This document shows positions 1 to 8,918 of a stretch of 64,000 bases of DNA, piece by piece; the first letter of the stretch is position 1, and each line of letters opens with the position of its first letter. The DNA is taken from assembly GCA_964473485.1 (NCBI GenBank), contig CAYYPH010000003.1, positions 62,001-126,000 on the forward strand, written 5' to 3'. This DNA comes from CAIVAT01 sp964473485 (GTDB taxonomy: Bacteria > Bacteroidota > Bacteroidia > Bacteroidales > FEN-979). Under the pieces are notes generated by a model. The model did not search any database, was not told the DNA's origin, and worked only from the letters and a program-made list of their open reading frames with translations. Both the position numbers and the translations under genes were made by a program.

Positions 1-396
1 AAGGCATTTACAGAAAGTATGTCCAACGTGACCTCATCAGCCCAGAAATTCATCGAGCGGTATAACGAGTCGGCCTCCATGCTTTCGAAGGCAGCCGAAA
101 CCCTCAATGCAACGGCAACCGGCGGTGCAAACTATAACAAGGAGTTACAACGTGTATCAAATAACCTTTCAGCACTGAATGCCCTGTATGAACTTCACCT
201 GCAAAGCGCCAACCAGCAGATGGAGAACACCAACAAGTTTAACACGGTGCTGAATAAATTCTCATCGAACCTGAATGAATCGATGACCAACGCCGACAAA
301 TTCAGGGTCGAGGTCGAGAATCTGACCAGGAACATTGCTGCCCTTAACAAGGTTTACGGCAATATGCTGACTGCAATGAGCATCGGAGGTAAATAA
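1..396 (+). CDS. gldL: T9SS/gliding motor protein GldL, C-terminal part (5' end outside window)
   Basis: The reading frame is open from the first base and ends in TAA, so only the last 131 residues are present and the true start lies upstream. The visible part is helical and rich in Asn, Ser and Leu, with a repeated pattern of the type NLSALNALYELHLQ and later NIAALNKVYGNMLTAM, as in the cytoplasmic tail of GldL/PorL. In the family, GldL is an inner-membrane protein with two N-terminal helices (not visible here) that forms with GldM the proton-driven motor of type IX secretion and gliding. The next gene, 29 bases downstream, is gldM, which supports the call. gldK would be expected upstream, outside the window. 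Confidence 0.9.
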   Translation, partial: KAFTESMSNVTSSAQKFIERYNESASMLSKAAETLNATATGGANYNKELQRVSNNLSALNALYELHLQSANQQMENTNKFNTVLNKFSSNLNESMTNADKFRVEVENLTRNIAALNKVYGNMLTAMSIGGK

Positions 397-425
397 ATTT
401 GTTCACTTGTAAATCAAACATCTAA

Positions 426-2036
426 ATGGCTGGATATAAAGAGACACCGAGGCAAAAGATGATCGGGATGATGTATCTCGTGTTGACTGCATTGCTCGCA
501 CTGAACGTCTCGAAAGAAATCCTGGATGCTTTTCTGGTGGTGAATGAAGGAATGGAAACCACCAATTCGAACTTTTCCAAGAAACTGGAGAACACTTACG
601 ATAAGTTCAAGATCCAATACCAGTTGAACCCAAACAAGGTAGGCCCGTATTGGGAAAAAGCACAGCAAGCCCACCAATTGTCAGAAAAACTCGCAAACTA
701 TATCGACAGTATCAAGTGGGTGGTCATCATGCGTACCGACAAACTGGAGAATCTCGAAGCTGCAAAGAAGCTGAACCTCCGCGATGCCAAGCGTAAGGAT
801 AATTACGACACTCCGACACGTTATTTCATCGGCAGTTCAACGGACGGCTCAGCCGGCGAGGCCAAAATTCTGCGCGAAAAGATCGAAGCATATAAAAAAC
901 AGATGCTGGAACTGGTCGATCCCAAGTTCAGGGGGGCCATAAAAATGGGGATGGACACTGAGGGGCCTTTTTACGACAGGGATGGGCAGAAACAGAACTG
1001 GGAGATGCACAACTTCTACCGGACCATCCTCGCGGCAACGGTTACCATATTAAATAAAACCAAAGCCGAGGTCTACAATGCCGAGTTTGATGTCGTGAAC
1101 CACCTCTATAGTTCTATTGATGCGTTAAACTTCAAGTTCGACCGAATCCAGGCAAAGGTGATCCCCAAAAGCAGTTATGTGTTTCTTGGTGAGGAATACC
1201 AGGCTGAAATCCTTGTTGGGGCCTATGATACCAAACAGAACCCGATGGTGCGCTATGCCCTTGGTTCAGACACACTCACACCCGGTAGCTTTAAAAATGC
1301 CACCCCGCTCGAAGGATCCGAAGGTGTTGTTACCCTCAAGCTCGGAGGATCTTCTGAAGGACTGAAGAAATTTGCCGGCATCATCAAGGTTGTCAGCCCG
1401 CTCGGCGATACCATGTCTTTTCATTTCCATGATGAATTCATCGTGGCCAAGCCTGCAATCACTATTTCACCGAGCAAGATGAATGTATTCTATATCGGTG
1501 TCGATAACCCGGTTGAGATCAGTGTACCAGGAAGCCCGGAAAAGATTCTGCCGACCATCTCCACCGGATCCATCCGTGCCGAAGGTCCATCATGGGTTGT
1601 TTCCAATCTTACCGCATCAGGAGCCCGCGAGGCTGTCATAACGGTTAATGCCGTATTCTCGGGAAAGACCAAAAGCATGGGAGCCTATAAATTCAGGCTG
1701 AAGACGGTTCCTGACCCCCTGGTCAAAATAGCCGGTAAAAACGAGGGATTTATCTCGAAAAGCCTGTTACTTGCCAGCCCCTATCTCGTACCGGAAATGC
1801 CACCGGGATTTGATTTCGACCTGAAATACACTGTCACCTCGTTTGTGTTCTCCACTTCTACCGCCGCCGGTGAAGGCAGCGATGTAAAGATCCAGGGAAA
1901 CAGGCTCACCCCTGAGATTCTTAAAACCATCAACAATGCACGCCGCGGACAAAGGATTTGGTTCGACGACATTTACGTCAAAGGACCCGACGGAAGCCGT
2001 AAAGTGAATCTGAGCCTGAGTTTAAAACTGAACTAA
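426..2036 (+). CDS. gldM: T9SS/gliding motor protein GldM (PorM)
   Basis: This 536-residue protein is close to the usual GldM/PorM length. It begins MAGYKETPRQKMIGMMYLVL, the characteristic start in which one N-terminal transmembrane helix (about residues 13-34) anchors the protein in the inner membrane. The rest is a large periplasmic region with a helical first part (about 35-220) and then beta-rich Ig-like segments to the C-terminus. Known role: GldM dimers pair with GldL as the energy-transducing motor and reach across the periplasm to the GldK/GldN ring. It sits between gldL and gldN, 21 bases before the latter. T9SS cargo elsewhere in the window (about 44.2-49.4 kb) fits a working secretion system. 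Confidence 0.95.
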   Translation: MAGYKETPRQKMIGMMYLVLTALLALNVSKEILDAFLVVNEGMETTNSNFSKKLENTYDKFKIQYQLNPNKVGPYWEKAQQAHQLSEKLANYIDSIKWVVIMRTDKLENLEAAKKLNLRDAKRKDNYDTPTRYFIGSSTDGSAGEAKILREKIEAYKKQMLELVDPKFRGAIKMGMDTEGPFYDRDGQKQNWEMHNFYRTILAATVTILNKTKAEVYNAEFDVVNHLYSSIDALNFKFDRIQAKVIPKSSYVFLGEEYQAEILVGAYDTKQNPMVRYALGSDTLTPGSFKNATPLEGSEGVVTLKLGGSSEGLKKFAGIIKVVSPLGDTMSFHFHDEFIVAKPAITISPSKMNVFYIGVDNPVEISVPGSPEKILPTISTGSIRAEGPSWVVSNLTASGAREAVITVNAVFSGKTKSMGAYKFRLKTVPDPLVKIAGKNEGFISKSLLLASPYLVPEMPPGFDFDLKYTVTSFVFSTSTAAGEGSDVKIQGNRLTPEILKTINNARRGQRIWFDDIYVKGPDGSRKVNLSLSLKLN

Positions 2037-2046
2037 GCAAAACGTT

Positions 2047-2054
2047 AAGGAGGT
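2047..2054 (+). promoter_or_regulatory. Strong Shine-Dalgarno sequence of gldN
   Basis: AAGGAGGT lies four bases ahead of the gldN ATG. Most starts in this window have no recognisable Shine-Dalgarno sequence, as is normal for Bacteroidota, so this near-perfect one stands out. It fixes the start of gldN. Confidence 0.7.
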
Positions 2055-2057
2055 AAT

Positions 2058-2918
2058 ATGAAAAAGTCATTTTTCCTCGGTTTGTTCCTGACCGTTTTCC
2101 TCGGCGGAATTAACCTGACGTCCTCTGCGCAGGTCCTCGAAGGTCCTCCCAGGGATGGCGTCTACGACAAATCGGCCATTACCCAGGTCCAGCCCATCCC
2201 TTACCCTTATCTGCGGGAGGCTGACATTACCTGGACCCGGCGGATCTGGCGGGTGATCGACATGCGGGAAAAAATGAACCAGCCCTTCTATTTTCCCGAA
2301 AGACCCCAGAATAACTGGCGCAGTTTCGTGCAGATCATCATGGATGGCCTGAAAGAGGGAACCATCACGGCTTATTCTCCAGAAACCGACCAGTTTCTGG
2401 TTCCGCTCAACTACAAGGAACTTCTCGACCGGCTGGAGAGATCGGATTCAGTCAGGCTCCCCAGACCCGATAACCCCGATATTCTATACGATACGGTTAT
2501 TAAGACCGAATTCGATCCGGCCAACGTGAAGAAGATCAAGGTAAAGGAAGATTTCTATTTCGACCGCCAGCGTTCGGTCGTTGAAGTAAGAATACTGGGA
2601 ATATGCCCGGTTGTGGATGAAATCGATAAAACCACCGGTGAAAAACGGTTTGAAAAGAACCTCTTCTGGATATACTTCCCCGAATGCAGGAATCTTTTTG
2701 CCAAGAATGAAATGTTTAACCTCAAGAACGGATCGGCCGGCCGAATGACCTACGACGATGTATTCATGAAACGGATGTTTGCCAGCTACATTTACAAAGA
2801 GGAAAACGTGTACGACCGTTCCATCAACGAATACTCCACCGGGGTGGATGCCCTGCTTGAAGCGGAGAACGCCAAGAACTCACTCTTCGAATTTGAATCC
2901 AATCTTTGGGAGTATTAA
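2058..2918 (+). CDS. gldN: T9SS/gliding protein GldN (PorN)
   Basis: A 286-residue exported protein with a signal peptide (MKKSFFLGLFLTVFLGG, cleavage expected after SAQ near residue 25). The body carries GldN-like features: the segment ITWTRRIWRVIDMREKMNQP near residue 57 and the C-terminal half with IYFPECRNLFAKNEMFN. In the family, GldN/PorN is a periplasmic component that forms a ring with the lipoprotein GldK/PorK under the outer membrane and contacts GldM. It is the last gene of the gldL-gldM-gldN set; an intrinsic terminator follows directly. The start is well supported by an unusually good ribosome binding site. Confidence 0.94.
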   Translation: MKKSFFLGLFLTVFLGGINLTSSAQVLEGPPRDGVYDKSAITQVQPIPYPYLREADITWTRRIWRVIDMREKMNQPFYFPERPQNNWRSFVQIIMDGLKEGTITAYSPETDQFLVPLNYKELLDRLERSDSVRLPRPDNPDILYDTVIKTEFDPANVKKIKVKEDFYFDRQRSVVEVRILGICPVVDEIDKTTGEKRFEKNLFWIYFPECRNLFAKNEMFNLKNGSAGRMTYDDVFMKRMFASYIYKEENVYDRSINEYSTGVDALLEAENAKNSLFEFESNLWEY

Positions 2919-2938
2919 GAAACCTGGACATGCCAATG

Positions 2939-2968
2939 AAAAACTCCCCGGAAGGGGAGTTTTTTTTT
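2939..2968 (+). terminator. Intrinsic terminator after gldN
   Basis: An uninterrupted stem (AAAAACTCCCC at 2939-2949 pairing with GGGGAGTTTTT at 2954-2964), a GGAA loop and a run of T to 2968. It closes the gld operon. The end of its T-run also forms the -33 TTTG of the predicted recG promoter. Confidence 0.9.
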
Positions 2969-2995
2969 GCCCGGCCCGAAATTCTCCTAATTTTG
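2966..2995 (+). promoter_or_regulatory. Predicted promoter of recG (TTTG-N18-TAATTTTG)
   Basis: TTTG at 2966-2969 and TAATTTTG at 2988-2995, 18 bases apart, match the -33/-7 consensus of the main sigma factor in Bacteroidota. It lies about 20 bases before the recG ATG and overlaps the tail of the gldN terminator. Confidence 0.65.
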
Positions 2996-3015
2996 TGTGA
3001 ATCCATTTTCATCTG

Positions 3016-5124
3016 ATGATTCCAGGGACATTTGCCGAAACACCCATCGAATATCTCAAAGGTGTCGGGCCTGCCAGGGCCGGCGTGCTGAAATCGGAAC
3101 TTGGCATCGGCACCTTCGGCGAACTTCTTACCCTTTTCCCATTCCGTTATGTTGACCGGAGCAGGTTTTACCTGATCGCCCAAATTCGCGACGATTCCAC
3201 CTACATTCAGTTACGTGCAAAAGTGGTCAGGAAACAGACGGTAGGTGCGCAGCGTAACCAGCGGCTGATCGTGACCGTGTCGGACCAGAGCGGTGAAATT
3301 GACCTGGTATGGTTTCAGGGCATCAGCTGGATCACCGATAAACTGATACCCGGCAAGGAGTATATCGTTTTCGGCAAGCCGGCATGGTATAAGGGCGAAC
3401 TGAATATTCCCCATCCTGAAACAGAATTGCCCTCCGATACACCGCTTCCGCTGAATGAAGTGATCAGGCCCATTTATAACTCCACCGAAAAACTTAAGGC
3501 CAAAGGGCTCGACTATAAAGGGCTCGGCAAAATCGTAAGGAACCTGCTGCTGCATGAAAAGTTTCAGGTGCCTGAAAATATAACGGCAGACTTGCTGCAC
3601 CGGCTAAGACTTATTGGCCGACAGGATGCGTTTATCAATATCCATTTTCCGCAAAGCCCCGATCTTCTTAAAAAGGCACAGGCGCGGCTCAAGTTTGAGG
3701 AGTTATTCTTCATCCAGCTGCGTCTGCTGAAACAGCGTTCAGGTCGTCAAAGGAAAAGGGAAGGTCATCGGTTTACAAAGGTAGGCGATCATGTCAATAA
3801 ATTTTACCATCATCACCTCACCTTCGAGCTGACCAACGCCCAGAAACGGGTCATCCGCGAAATAAGAGCCGATCTGGGATCGGGGATCCAGATGAACCGG
3901 TTGCTTCAGGGTGATGTGGGGAGCGGTAAAACGCTGGTCGCTCTCATGATCCTGTTGATCGCGCTGGATAACGATTTTCAGGGTTGCCTGATGGCCCCGA
4001 CCGAGATTCTGGCCCGGCAGCATTTTAACAACATTTCGCGGATGCTGGCCGGGCTCGATGTGGAGGTAAGGGTGCTGACCGGCTCAACCCGGGGACCTGA
4101 AAGGAAAGCGATACTGGAGGGGATAAAGAGCGGGGATGTCAAAATACTGATTGGCACCCATGCGCTGCTCGAGGAGAACGTTCAGTTCAGACGGCTGGGA
4201 CTTGTGGTAATAGATGAACAGCACCGTTTCGGTGTGGCCCAGCGGGCCAGGCTCTGGGAAAAAAATGTGGTCGCCCCTCATGTCCTCGTTATGACCGCCA
4301 CACCCATCCCCCGTACCCTGGCCATGACCCTTTACGGGGACCTTGACACATCGGTGCTCGATGAACTCCCTCCCGGCAGGAAACCGGTGCTTACCAGGCA
4401 CGTGTACGATACCAGCCAGCAAAAGGTGTTCAATTTTATACGCGGTAAGATCGGCGAAGGCCGGCAGGTTTATTTTGTTTACCCGCTGATACAGGAGTCG
4501 GAGACACTCGACCTGAAGAACCTCGGGGATGGCTTTGAAACGATCAGGAAGGAATTTCCGGCCCCGGCCTATTCGGTTGGAATGATGCACGGCAGGATGA
4601 AGCAGCAGGACAAGGATGAGGTGATGAGGCTGTTCCTGGAAAGAAAAATACAGATCCTGGTGTCGACCACAGTGATCGAAGTGGGAGTTGATGTTCCCAA
4701 CGCATCGGTGATGGTTATCGAAAACGCCGAACGTTTCGGTTTATCGCAGCTGCACCAGCTCAGGGGAAGGGTGGGGCGCGGCAGCGACCAGTCCTATTGC
4801 ATCCTGATGAGCCGGTACGAGCTTTCGGCTGAAGCGAGGAAGCGGATTTCGACCATGGTCAAAACCAACGACGGATTTGAAATTGCCGAGACCGACCTGC
4901 AGCTCCGGGGGCCGGGCGATCTGCAGGGCACACAGCAGAGCGGCATCCTCGACCTCAAAATTGCTGATATCGTCAAAGATGAGAAGTTCGTAAAAGTGAC
5001 GCGTCAGATTGCCTCGGAAATCATCATGGAGGATCCCGATCTTACCCTGCCCAGGAATGACATTCTGGCACGTCATCTCGCCCTGATTGACCGGAAGCAA
5101 CAAAATTGGGGTCTCATCTCCTAG
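3016..5124 (+). CDS. recG: ATP-dependent DNA helicase RecG
   Basis: A 702-residue superfamily 2 helicase of normal RecG length. The N-terminal part holds the wedge/OB-fold region (about residues 1-240). The motor follows with Walker A GDVGSGKT (299-306), the DEQH box with HRFG (400-406), motif III MTATPIPRTLAMTLYGDLD, and the motif VI region with SQLHQLRGRVGRG. RecG unwinds branched DNA and drives regression of stalled forks and processing of Holliday-type junctions, acting in repair and in control of replication restart. It has its own predicted promoter and is followed by pheT with a separate -7 element. The start fits the expected N-terminus (TPIEYLKGVGPARA). Confidence 0.96.
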   Translation: MIPGTFAETPIEYLKGVGPARAGVLKSELGIGTFGELLTLFPFRYVDRSRFYLIAQIRDDSTYIQLRAKVVRKQTVGAQRNQRLIVTVSDQSGEIDLVWFQGISWITDKLIPGKEYIVFGKPAWYKGELNIPHPETELPSDTPLPLNEVIRPIYNSTEKLKAKGLDYKGLGKIVRNLLLHEKFQVPENITADLLHRLRLIGRQDAFINIHFPQSPDLLKKAQARLKFEELFFIQLRLLKQRSGRQRKREGHRFTKVGDHVNKFYHHHLTFELTNAQKRVIREIRADLGSGIQMNRLLQGDVGSGKTLVALMILLIALDNDFQGCLMAPTEILARQHFNNISRMLAGLDVEVRVLTGSTRGPERKAILEGIKSGDVKILIGTHALLEENVQFRRLGLVVIDEQHRFGVAQRARLWEKNVVAPHVLVMTATPIPRTLAMTLYGDLDTSVLDELPPGRKPVLTRHVYDTSQQKVFNFIRGKIGEGRQVYFVYPLIQESETLDLKNLGDGFETIRKEFPAPAYSVGMMHGRMKQQDKDEVMRLFLERKIQILVSTTVIEVGVDVPNASVMVIENAERFGLSQLHQLRGRVGRGSDQSYCILMSRYELSAEARKRISTMVKTNDGFEIAETDLQLRGPGDLQGTQQSGILDLKIADIVKDEKFVKVTRQIASEIIMEDPDLTLPRNDILARHLALIDRKQQNWGLIS

Positions 5125-5142
5125 TTGTTTTGGTTTTATTCC

Positions 5143-5150
5143 TACCTTTG
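5143..5150 (+). promoter_or_regulatory. -7 element TACCTTTG upstream of pheT
   Basis: TACCTTTG matches TAnnTTTG and lies 20 bases before the pheT start, in the short gap after recG. A clear -33 TTTG at the usual distance is not seen. Confidence 0.5.
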
Positions 5151-5170
5151 TTTCTTAATTTAACCATACG

Positions 5171-7657
5171 ATGAAGGTTTCTTACAATTGGCTCAGGAAC
5201 TATCTGGATCAGTGTCCCGGACCTGACAAGGTGGCGGAGATGCTTACCGGGTGCGGTCTTGAAATAGAGGGGATGGAGGTGTTCCATTCGGTGAAAGGCG
5301 GACTCAGGGGCTGTGTGGTAGGTGAAGTGATGACCTGCGAACGTCACCCGAATTCCGATCACCTGAGCCTGACCACGGTAAGCACGGGAGCCCCGGAGAC
5401 CCTAAGGGTCGTTTGCGGTGCATCCAACGTAGCGGCCGGTCAAAAGGTTATCGTTGCAACGGTCGGTACCCGGCTTTTTTTTCACGATAAGGAGATCGTC
5501 ATTCAGAAAAGCAAAATCCGCGGTGAGCCGTCCGAAGGAATGATCTGCGCAGAAGATGAACTTGGGATTGGGACATCACACGATGGCATCCTGGTGTTAC
5601 CCGACCATGCAAAACCCGGAACCCCTGCTTCCGAATGGTTCAATATTGAGGAAGATGTAGTGTTTACGATTGGCCTCACGCCCAACCGTGTCGATGCCGC
5701 CTCGCATACCGGTGTTGCCCGCGACCTGGTCGCCGTTATCAACAACTTCGGCAGGCATGAGATCGACGCGGCAAAGAAGATTTACTTAAAACTCCCGGAT
5801 GTCAGCGGCTTTGAAACGGGCGATAATTCCCGCAGGATCGGTGTTGTTATTGAGGATCCGCTGGCATGCCGGAGATATTCCGGAGTTACCATCAGTGGAA
5901 TAACGGTTGCGGAATCGCCGGCCTGGCTTAAAAACCGCCTCCTGTCCATCGGCCTGACTCCGATCAACAACATTGTGGATATCACCAACTTCGTGCTTAT
6001 GGAGTTGGGTCAGCCGCTGCACGCTTTCGATTGCGCACAGATCACCGGTGATACCGTGTACGTTAAAAAACATCCGTCAGGCACCAGGTTTGTGACTCTC
6101 GATGGCGTTGAGCGGGAGCTTTCGGATAACGACCTTATGATCAGCAATGCGGAGGAGCCGATGTGTATCGGGGGGGTGTATGGCGGGAAGAAGTCGGGAG
6201 TGACGGCCACCACCACTGAAATATTTCTGGAGAGCGCTTGTTTCGATCCCTCGCACATCCGCCGGACCTCTAAATTGCACGGTCTTCAGACCGACGCCTC
6301 TTTCCGCTTTGAGCGGGGAACCGATGTGAATGCCACTGTTTATGCACTGAAACGTGCGGCTCTGCTGATACTCGGGGTGACAGACGGCAGGATCTCGTCT
6401 GAAATCGTGGATGTATACCCGGCCGTTCTTCCACCAGTTCAGGTTTCGCTAAGATATGGCTACGCCTCCATGCTGATGGGCCGGGAGATCCCAACCGAGG
6501 TCATCGAAAGCATTCTTCAGGATCTTGGAACAGAATTTATTGCAACTTCAGGTGCCAAAGAATCCGGAGACCTGACCTGGACGGTCGGCATCCCGGCCAG
6601 CAAGGTGGATGTGACCCGCGAAGCCGACGTTGTGGAAGAGATCCTTCGCATTTATGGCTACAACAACATCGAAATGTCGGGCAAAGTCATCGCCAGTCTC
6701 TCACAGTCGCCTCAGCCGGATCCGAGAAAAGCGCAGGATAAAGCCTCGGATTATCTTTCGGCCCATGGCTTTCATGAGATCATGACGAATTCGCTGACCA
6801 GGTCGGCGTACTATACCGGATACCCTGACTTTACGTCAGAAAGATCGGTGGTAATCCGCAATCCGATCAGCCGCGACCTTGATGTGATGCGGCAAACCCT
6901 GCTGTTCGGAGCCCTTGAGAGCCTTGTGTACAACCAGAACAGGAAGGTCTCCGATATCAGGTTTTATGAATTCGGAACAGTTTACTGCCTCGATCAGTCA
7001 CCCGGCAATCCGGTGCCGGGATACCGTGAAGAGAAGCATCTCTCGGTTTTACTCTCAGGCCGAAAGGAACCTGAATCCTGGAATACCAATGAACACCCTG
7101 TCGATTTTGCTGTACTGAAGGGCCATGTTGACATGCTGTTCAGGTTACTGGCCGCCGATATGAAAGGCATGGTGCAGGAACCTTATTCCTCTGCCACATT
7201 CCCGGCAGGACTGCGTTATAGCATTGGCGGTCAAACGCTGGTGACCATGGGCACATTGGCAGAGCAGATCACCCGGCAGTTTGATATCAGACAGCCTGTC
7301 TTATATGCCGAGATCAACTGGGTCCTGCTGTTTTCGCTGATTCCACAGAAACTCAACCGTTACCGTGAATTGCCGCGGTACCCGGAAGTCCGCCGCGACC
7401 TGGCTTTACTGGTCGATCAGTCGGTTAGCTTTGATGCGCTGGAGAAAATGGCATTTCTTACCGAAAGAAAACTGCTGAAGAAGGTTGGATTGTTTGATGT
7501 TTACGAGGGAGAGAAACTCGAAGCAGGAAAGAAATCCTATGCCTTGAGTTTTATTTTGCAGGATGAAGACAGAACCTTAACTGACAAGGAAATAGATAGA
7601 ACGATGGAACGACTGGTGCGGGCATTCGAATCGGGATTCAACGCCCGTCTCAGGTGA
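5171..7657 (+). CDS. pheT: Phenylalanine--tRNA ligase beta subunit
   Basis: An 828-residue protein of normal PheT length that pairs with PheS (not in the window) to charge tRNA-Phe. Domains in order: the N-terminal PheT start (MKVSYNWLRNYLD), an EMAP-type tRNA-binding OB fold around residues 40-150 (VVGEVMTCERHPNSDHLSL), the B3/B4 editing region (about 200-390, with DITNFVLMELGQPLHAFD), the B5 domain, the catalytic-like core, and the ferredoxin-fold anticodon-binding domain at the C-terminus (LPRYPEVRRDLALLVD). The gene is intact. Only six bases separate it from the next gene, suggesting cotranscription with the sigma-54 activator and lptE. Confidence 0.96.
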   Translation: MKVSYNWLRNYLDQCPGPDKVAEMLTGCGLEIEGMEVFHSVKGGLRGCVVGEVMTCERHPNSDHLSLTTVSTGAPETLRVVCGASNVAAGQKVIVATVGTRLFFHDKEIVIQKSKIRGEPSEGMICAEDELGIGTSHDGILVLPDHAKPGTPASEWFNIEEDVVFTIGLTPNRVDAASHTGVARDLVAVINNFGRHEIDAAKKIYLKLPDVSGFETGDNSRRIGVVIEDPLACRRYSGVTISGITVAESPAWLKNRLLSIGLTPINNIVDITNFVLMELGQPLHAFDCAQITGDTVYVKKHPSGTRFVTLDGVERELSDNDLMISNAEEPMCIGGVYGGKKSGVTATTTEIFLESACFDPSHIRRTSKLHGLQTDASFRFERGTDVNATVYALKRAALLILGVTDGRISSEIVDVYPAVLPPVQVSLRYGYASMLMGREIPTEVIESILQDLGTEFIATSGAKESGDLTWTVGIPASKVDVTREADVVEEILRIYGYNNIEMSGKVIASLSQSPQPDPRKAQDKASDYLSAHGFHEIMTNSLTRSAYYTGYPDFTSERSVVIRNPISRDLDVMRQTLLFGALESLVYNQNRKVSDIRFYEFGTVYCLDQSPGNPVPGYREEKHLSVLLSGRKEPESWNTNEHPVDFAVLKGHVDMLFRLLAADMKGMVQEPYSSATFPAGLRYSIGGQTLVTMGTLAEQITRQFDIRQPVLYAEINWVLLFSLIPQKLNRYRELPRYPEVRRDLALLVDQSVSFDALEKMAFLTERKLLKKVGLFDVYEGEKLEAGKKSYALSFILQDEDRTLTDKEIDRTMERLVRAFESGFNARLR

Positions 7658-7663
7658 TAAGAT

Positions 7664-8893
7664 ATGGAACTTCAATCAATCAAACAACGGTTTGGCATCA
7701 TTGGCAGTTCACCCCTGCTCGACCGTGCCATTGACATCGCCCGGCAGGTGGCCGCAACCGATATTACCGTACTGATCACAGGGGAGAGCGGTACCGGAAA
7801 AGAATTTTTTCCAAAGATCATCCATCAGTTGAGCTCCCGCAAGCATGGGCCTTACATTGCCGTCAACTGCGGCGCTATTCCTGAAGGCACGATCGATTCG
7901 GAACTTTTCGGGCATGAAAAGGGGTCGTTTACCGGGGCACATGAGGCGAGGAAAGGATATTTTGAAGTGGTCGACGGCGGGACGATATTCCTTGATGAAG
8001 TGGCGGAATTGCCATTGGGTACCCAGGTGCGGCTGCTCAGGGTGCTTGAAACAGGAGAGTTTATCCGGGTTGGATCATCAAAGGTGCTGAAAACCAACGT
8101 TCGTCTTGTAGCGGCTACCAATGTCAACATTCCCGATGCCATTGCAAGCGGAAAATTCAGGCAGGATCTATATTACCGCCTCAACACGGTGCCCATCCTC
8201 GTACCGCCGCTGCGCGACCGCAAAGAGGATATTTACCTGCTATTCAGAAAATTTGCCAGCGACGCGGCGGAAAAATACAGGATGCCCGGTATCCAGCTTG
8301 AGGAGGATGCCCAGCAGATCCTCAGGAATTACCGTTGGCCGGGAAACATCCGGCAGCTTAAGAACCTTACGGAGCAGATTTCCATCATTGAGAAGAACCG
8401 GACCATCGATAGTGCGACCCTGATGAAATACCTTCCGCAGGGACCGGCCAGCGATCTGCCCGTGCTGTACAAGGCGGATGATGCAAACCGGCTGAACGAA
8501 CGCGAGTTGTTATACAAGGTACTCTTCGACATGAAGAAGGACATGATCGACCTTAAACAGCTGGTCATGAACCTGATCCAGGCCGATGATACCATCAACA
8601 GCAATCTTGGCGAAAACACCCACCTGATCCAAAGGTTGTATAAGGATTTTGAGGAGATTAAGGAACCTGCATCCTCCTTTATCGTCCCGCAGGCCGATCT
8701 GCCTTTCGGGGATCCGGATTCGGTGCAGGAGCCTGAGGAGGTGGAGGAGTCGCTCTCGCTTGAGAAGAAGGAAATGGAATTCATCAAACGGGCCCTGCTG
8801 AAGCATGACGGCAAACGCAAAGATGCCGCCAGGGAACTAGGAATTTCGGAAAGAACACTGTACCGGAAGATCAAGGAATATAAATTGGAATAG
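7664..8893 (+). CDS. Sigma-54-dependent Fis-family activator without receiver domain
   Basis: A 409-residue bacterial enhancer-binding protein. The AAA+ domain starts almost at the N-terminus: Walker A GESGTGKE (40-47), the sigma-54 contact loop as GSFTGA (87-92, Ser replacing the usual Ala), Walker B GTIFLDEV (106-113) and an arginine-finger region ending in NYRWPGNIRQLKNL. A middle region of unclear function follows, then a Fis-type helix-turn-helix (DAARELGISERTLYRKIKEY) at the C-terminus. There is no receiver, GAF or PAS domain, so activity is presumably set by expression or an unknown partner. It sits between pheT and lptE on the same strand, which suggests a role in envelope genes; this is inference. 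Targets are not visible. Confidence 0.9.
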   Translation: MELQSIKQRFGIIGSSPLLDRAIDIARQVAATDITVLITGESGTGKEFFPKIIHQLSSRKHGPYIAVNCGAIPEGTIDSELFGHEKGSFTGAHEARKGYFEVVDGGTIFLDEVAELPLGTQVRLLRVLETGEFIRVGSSKVLKTNVRLVAATNVNIPDAIASGKFRQDLYYRLNTVPILVPPLRDRKEDIYLLFRKFASDAAEKYRMPGIQLEEDAQQILRNYRWPGNIRQLKNLTEQISIIEKNRTIDSATLMKYLPQGPASDLPVLYKADDANRLNERELLYKVLFDMKKDMIDLKQLVMNLIQADDTINSNLGENTHLIQRLYKDFEEIKEPASSFIVPQADLPFGDPDSVQEPEEVEESLSLEKKEMEFIKRALLKHDGKRKDAARELGISERTLYRKIKEYKLE

Positions 8894-8918
8894 ATCTTCA
8901 AAAAAAAATAACATAACC

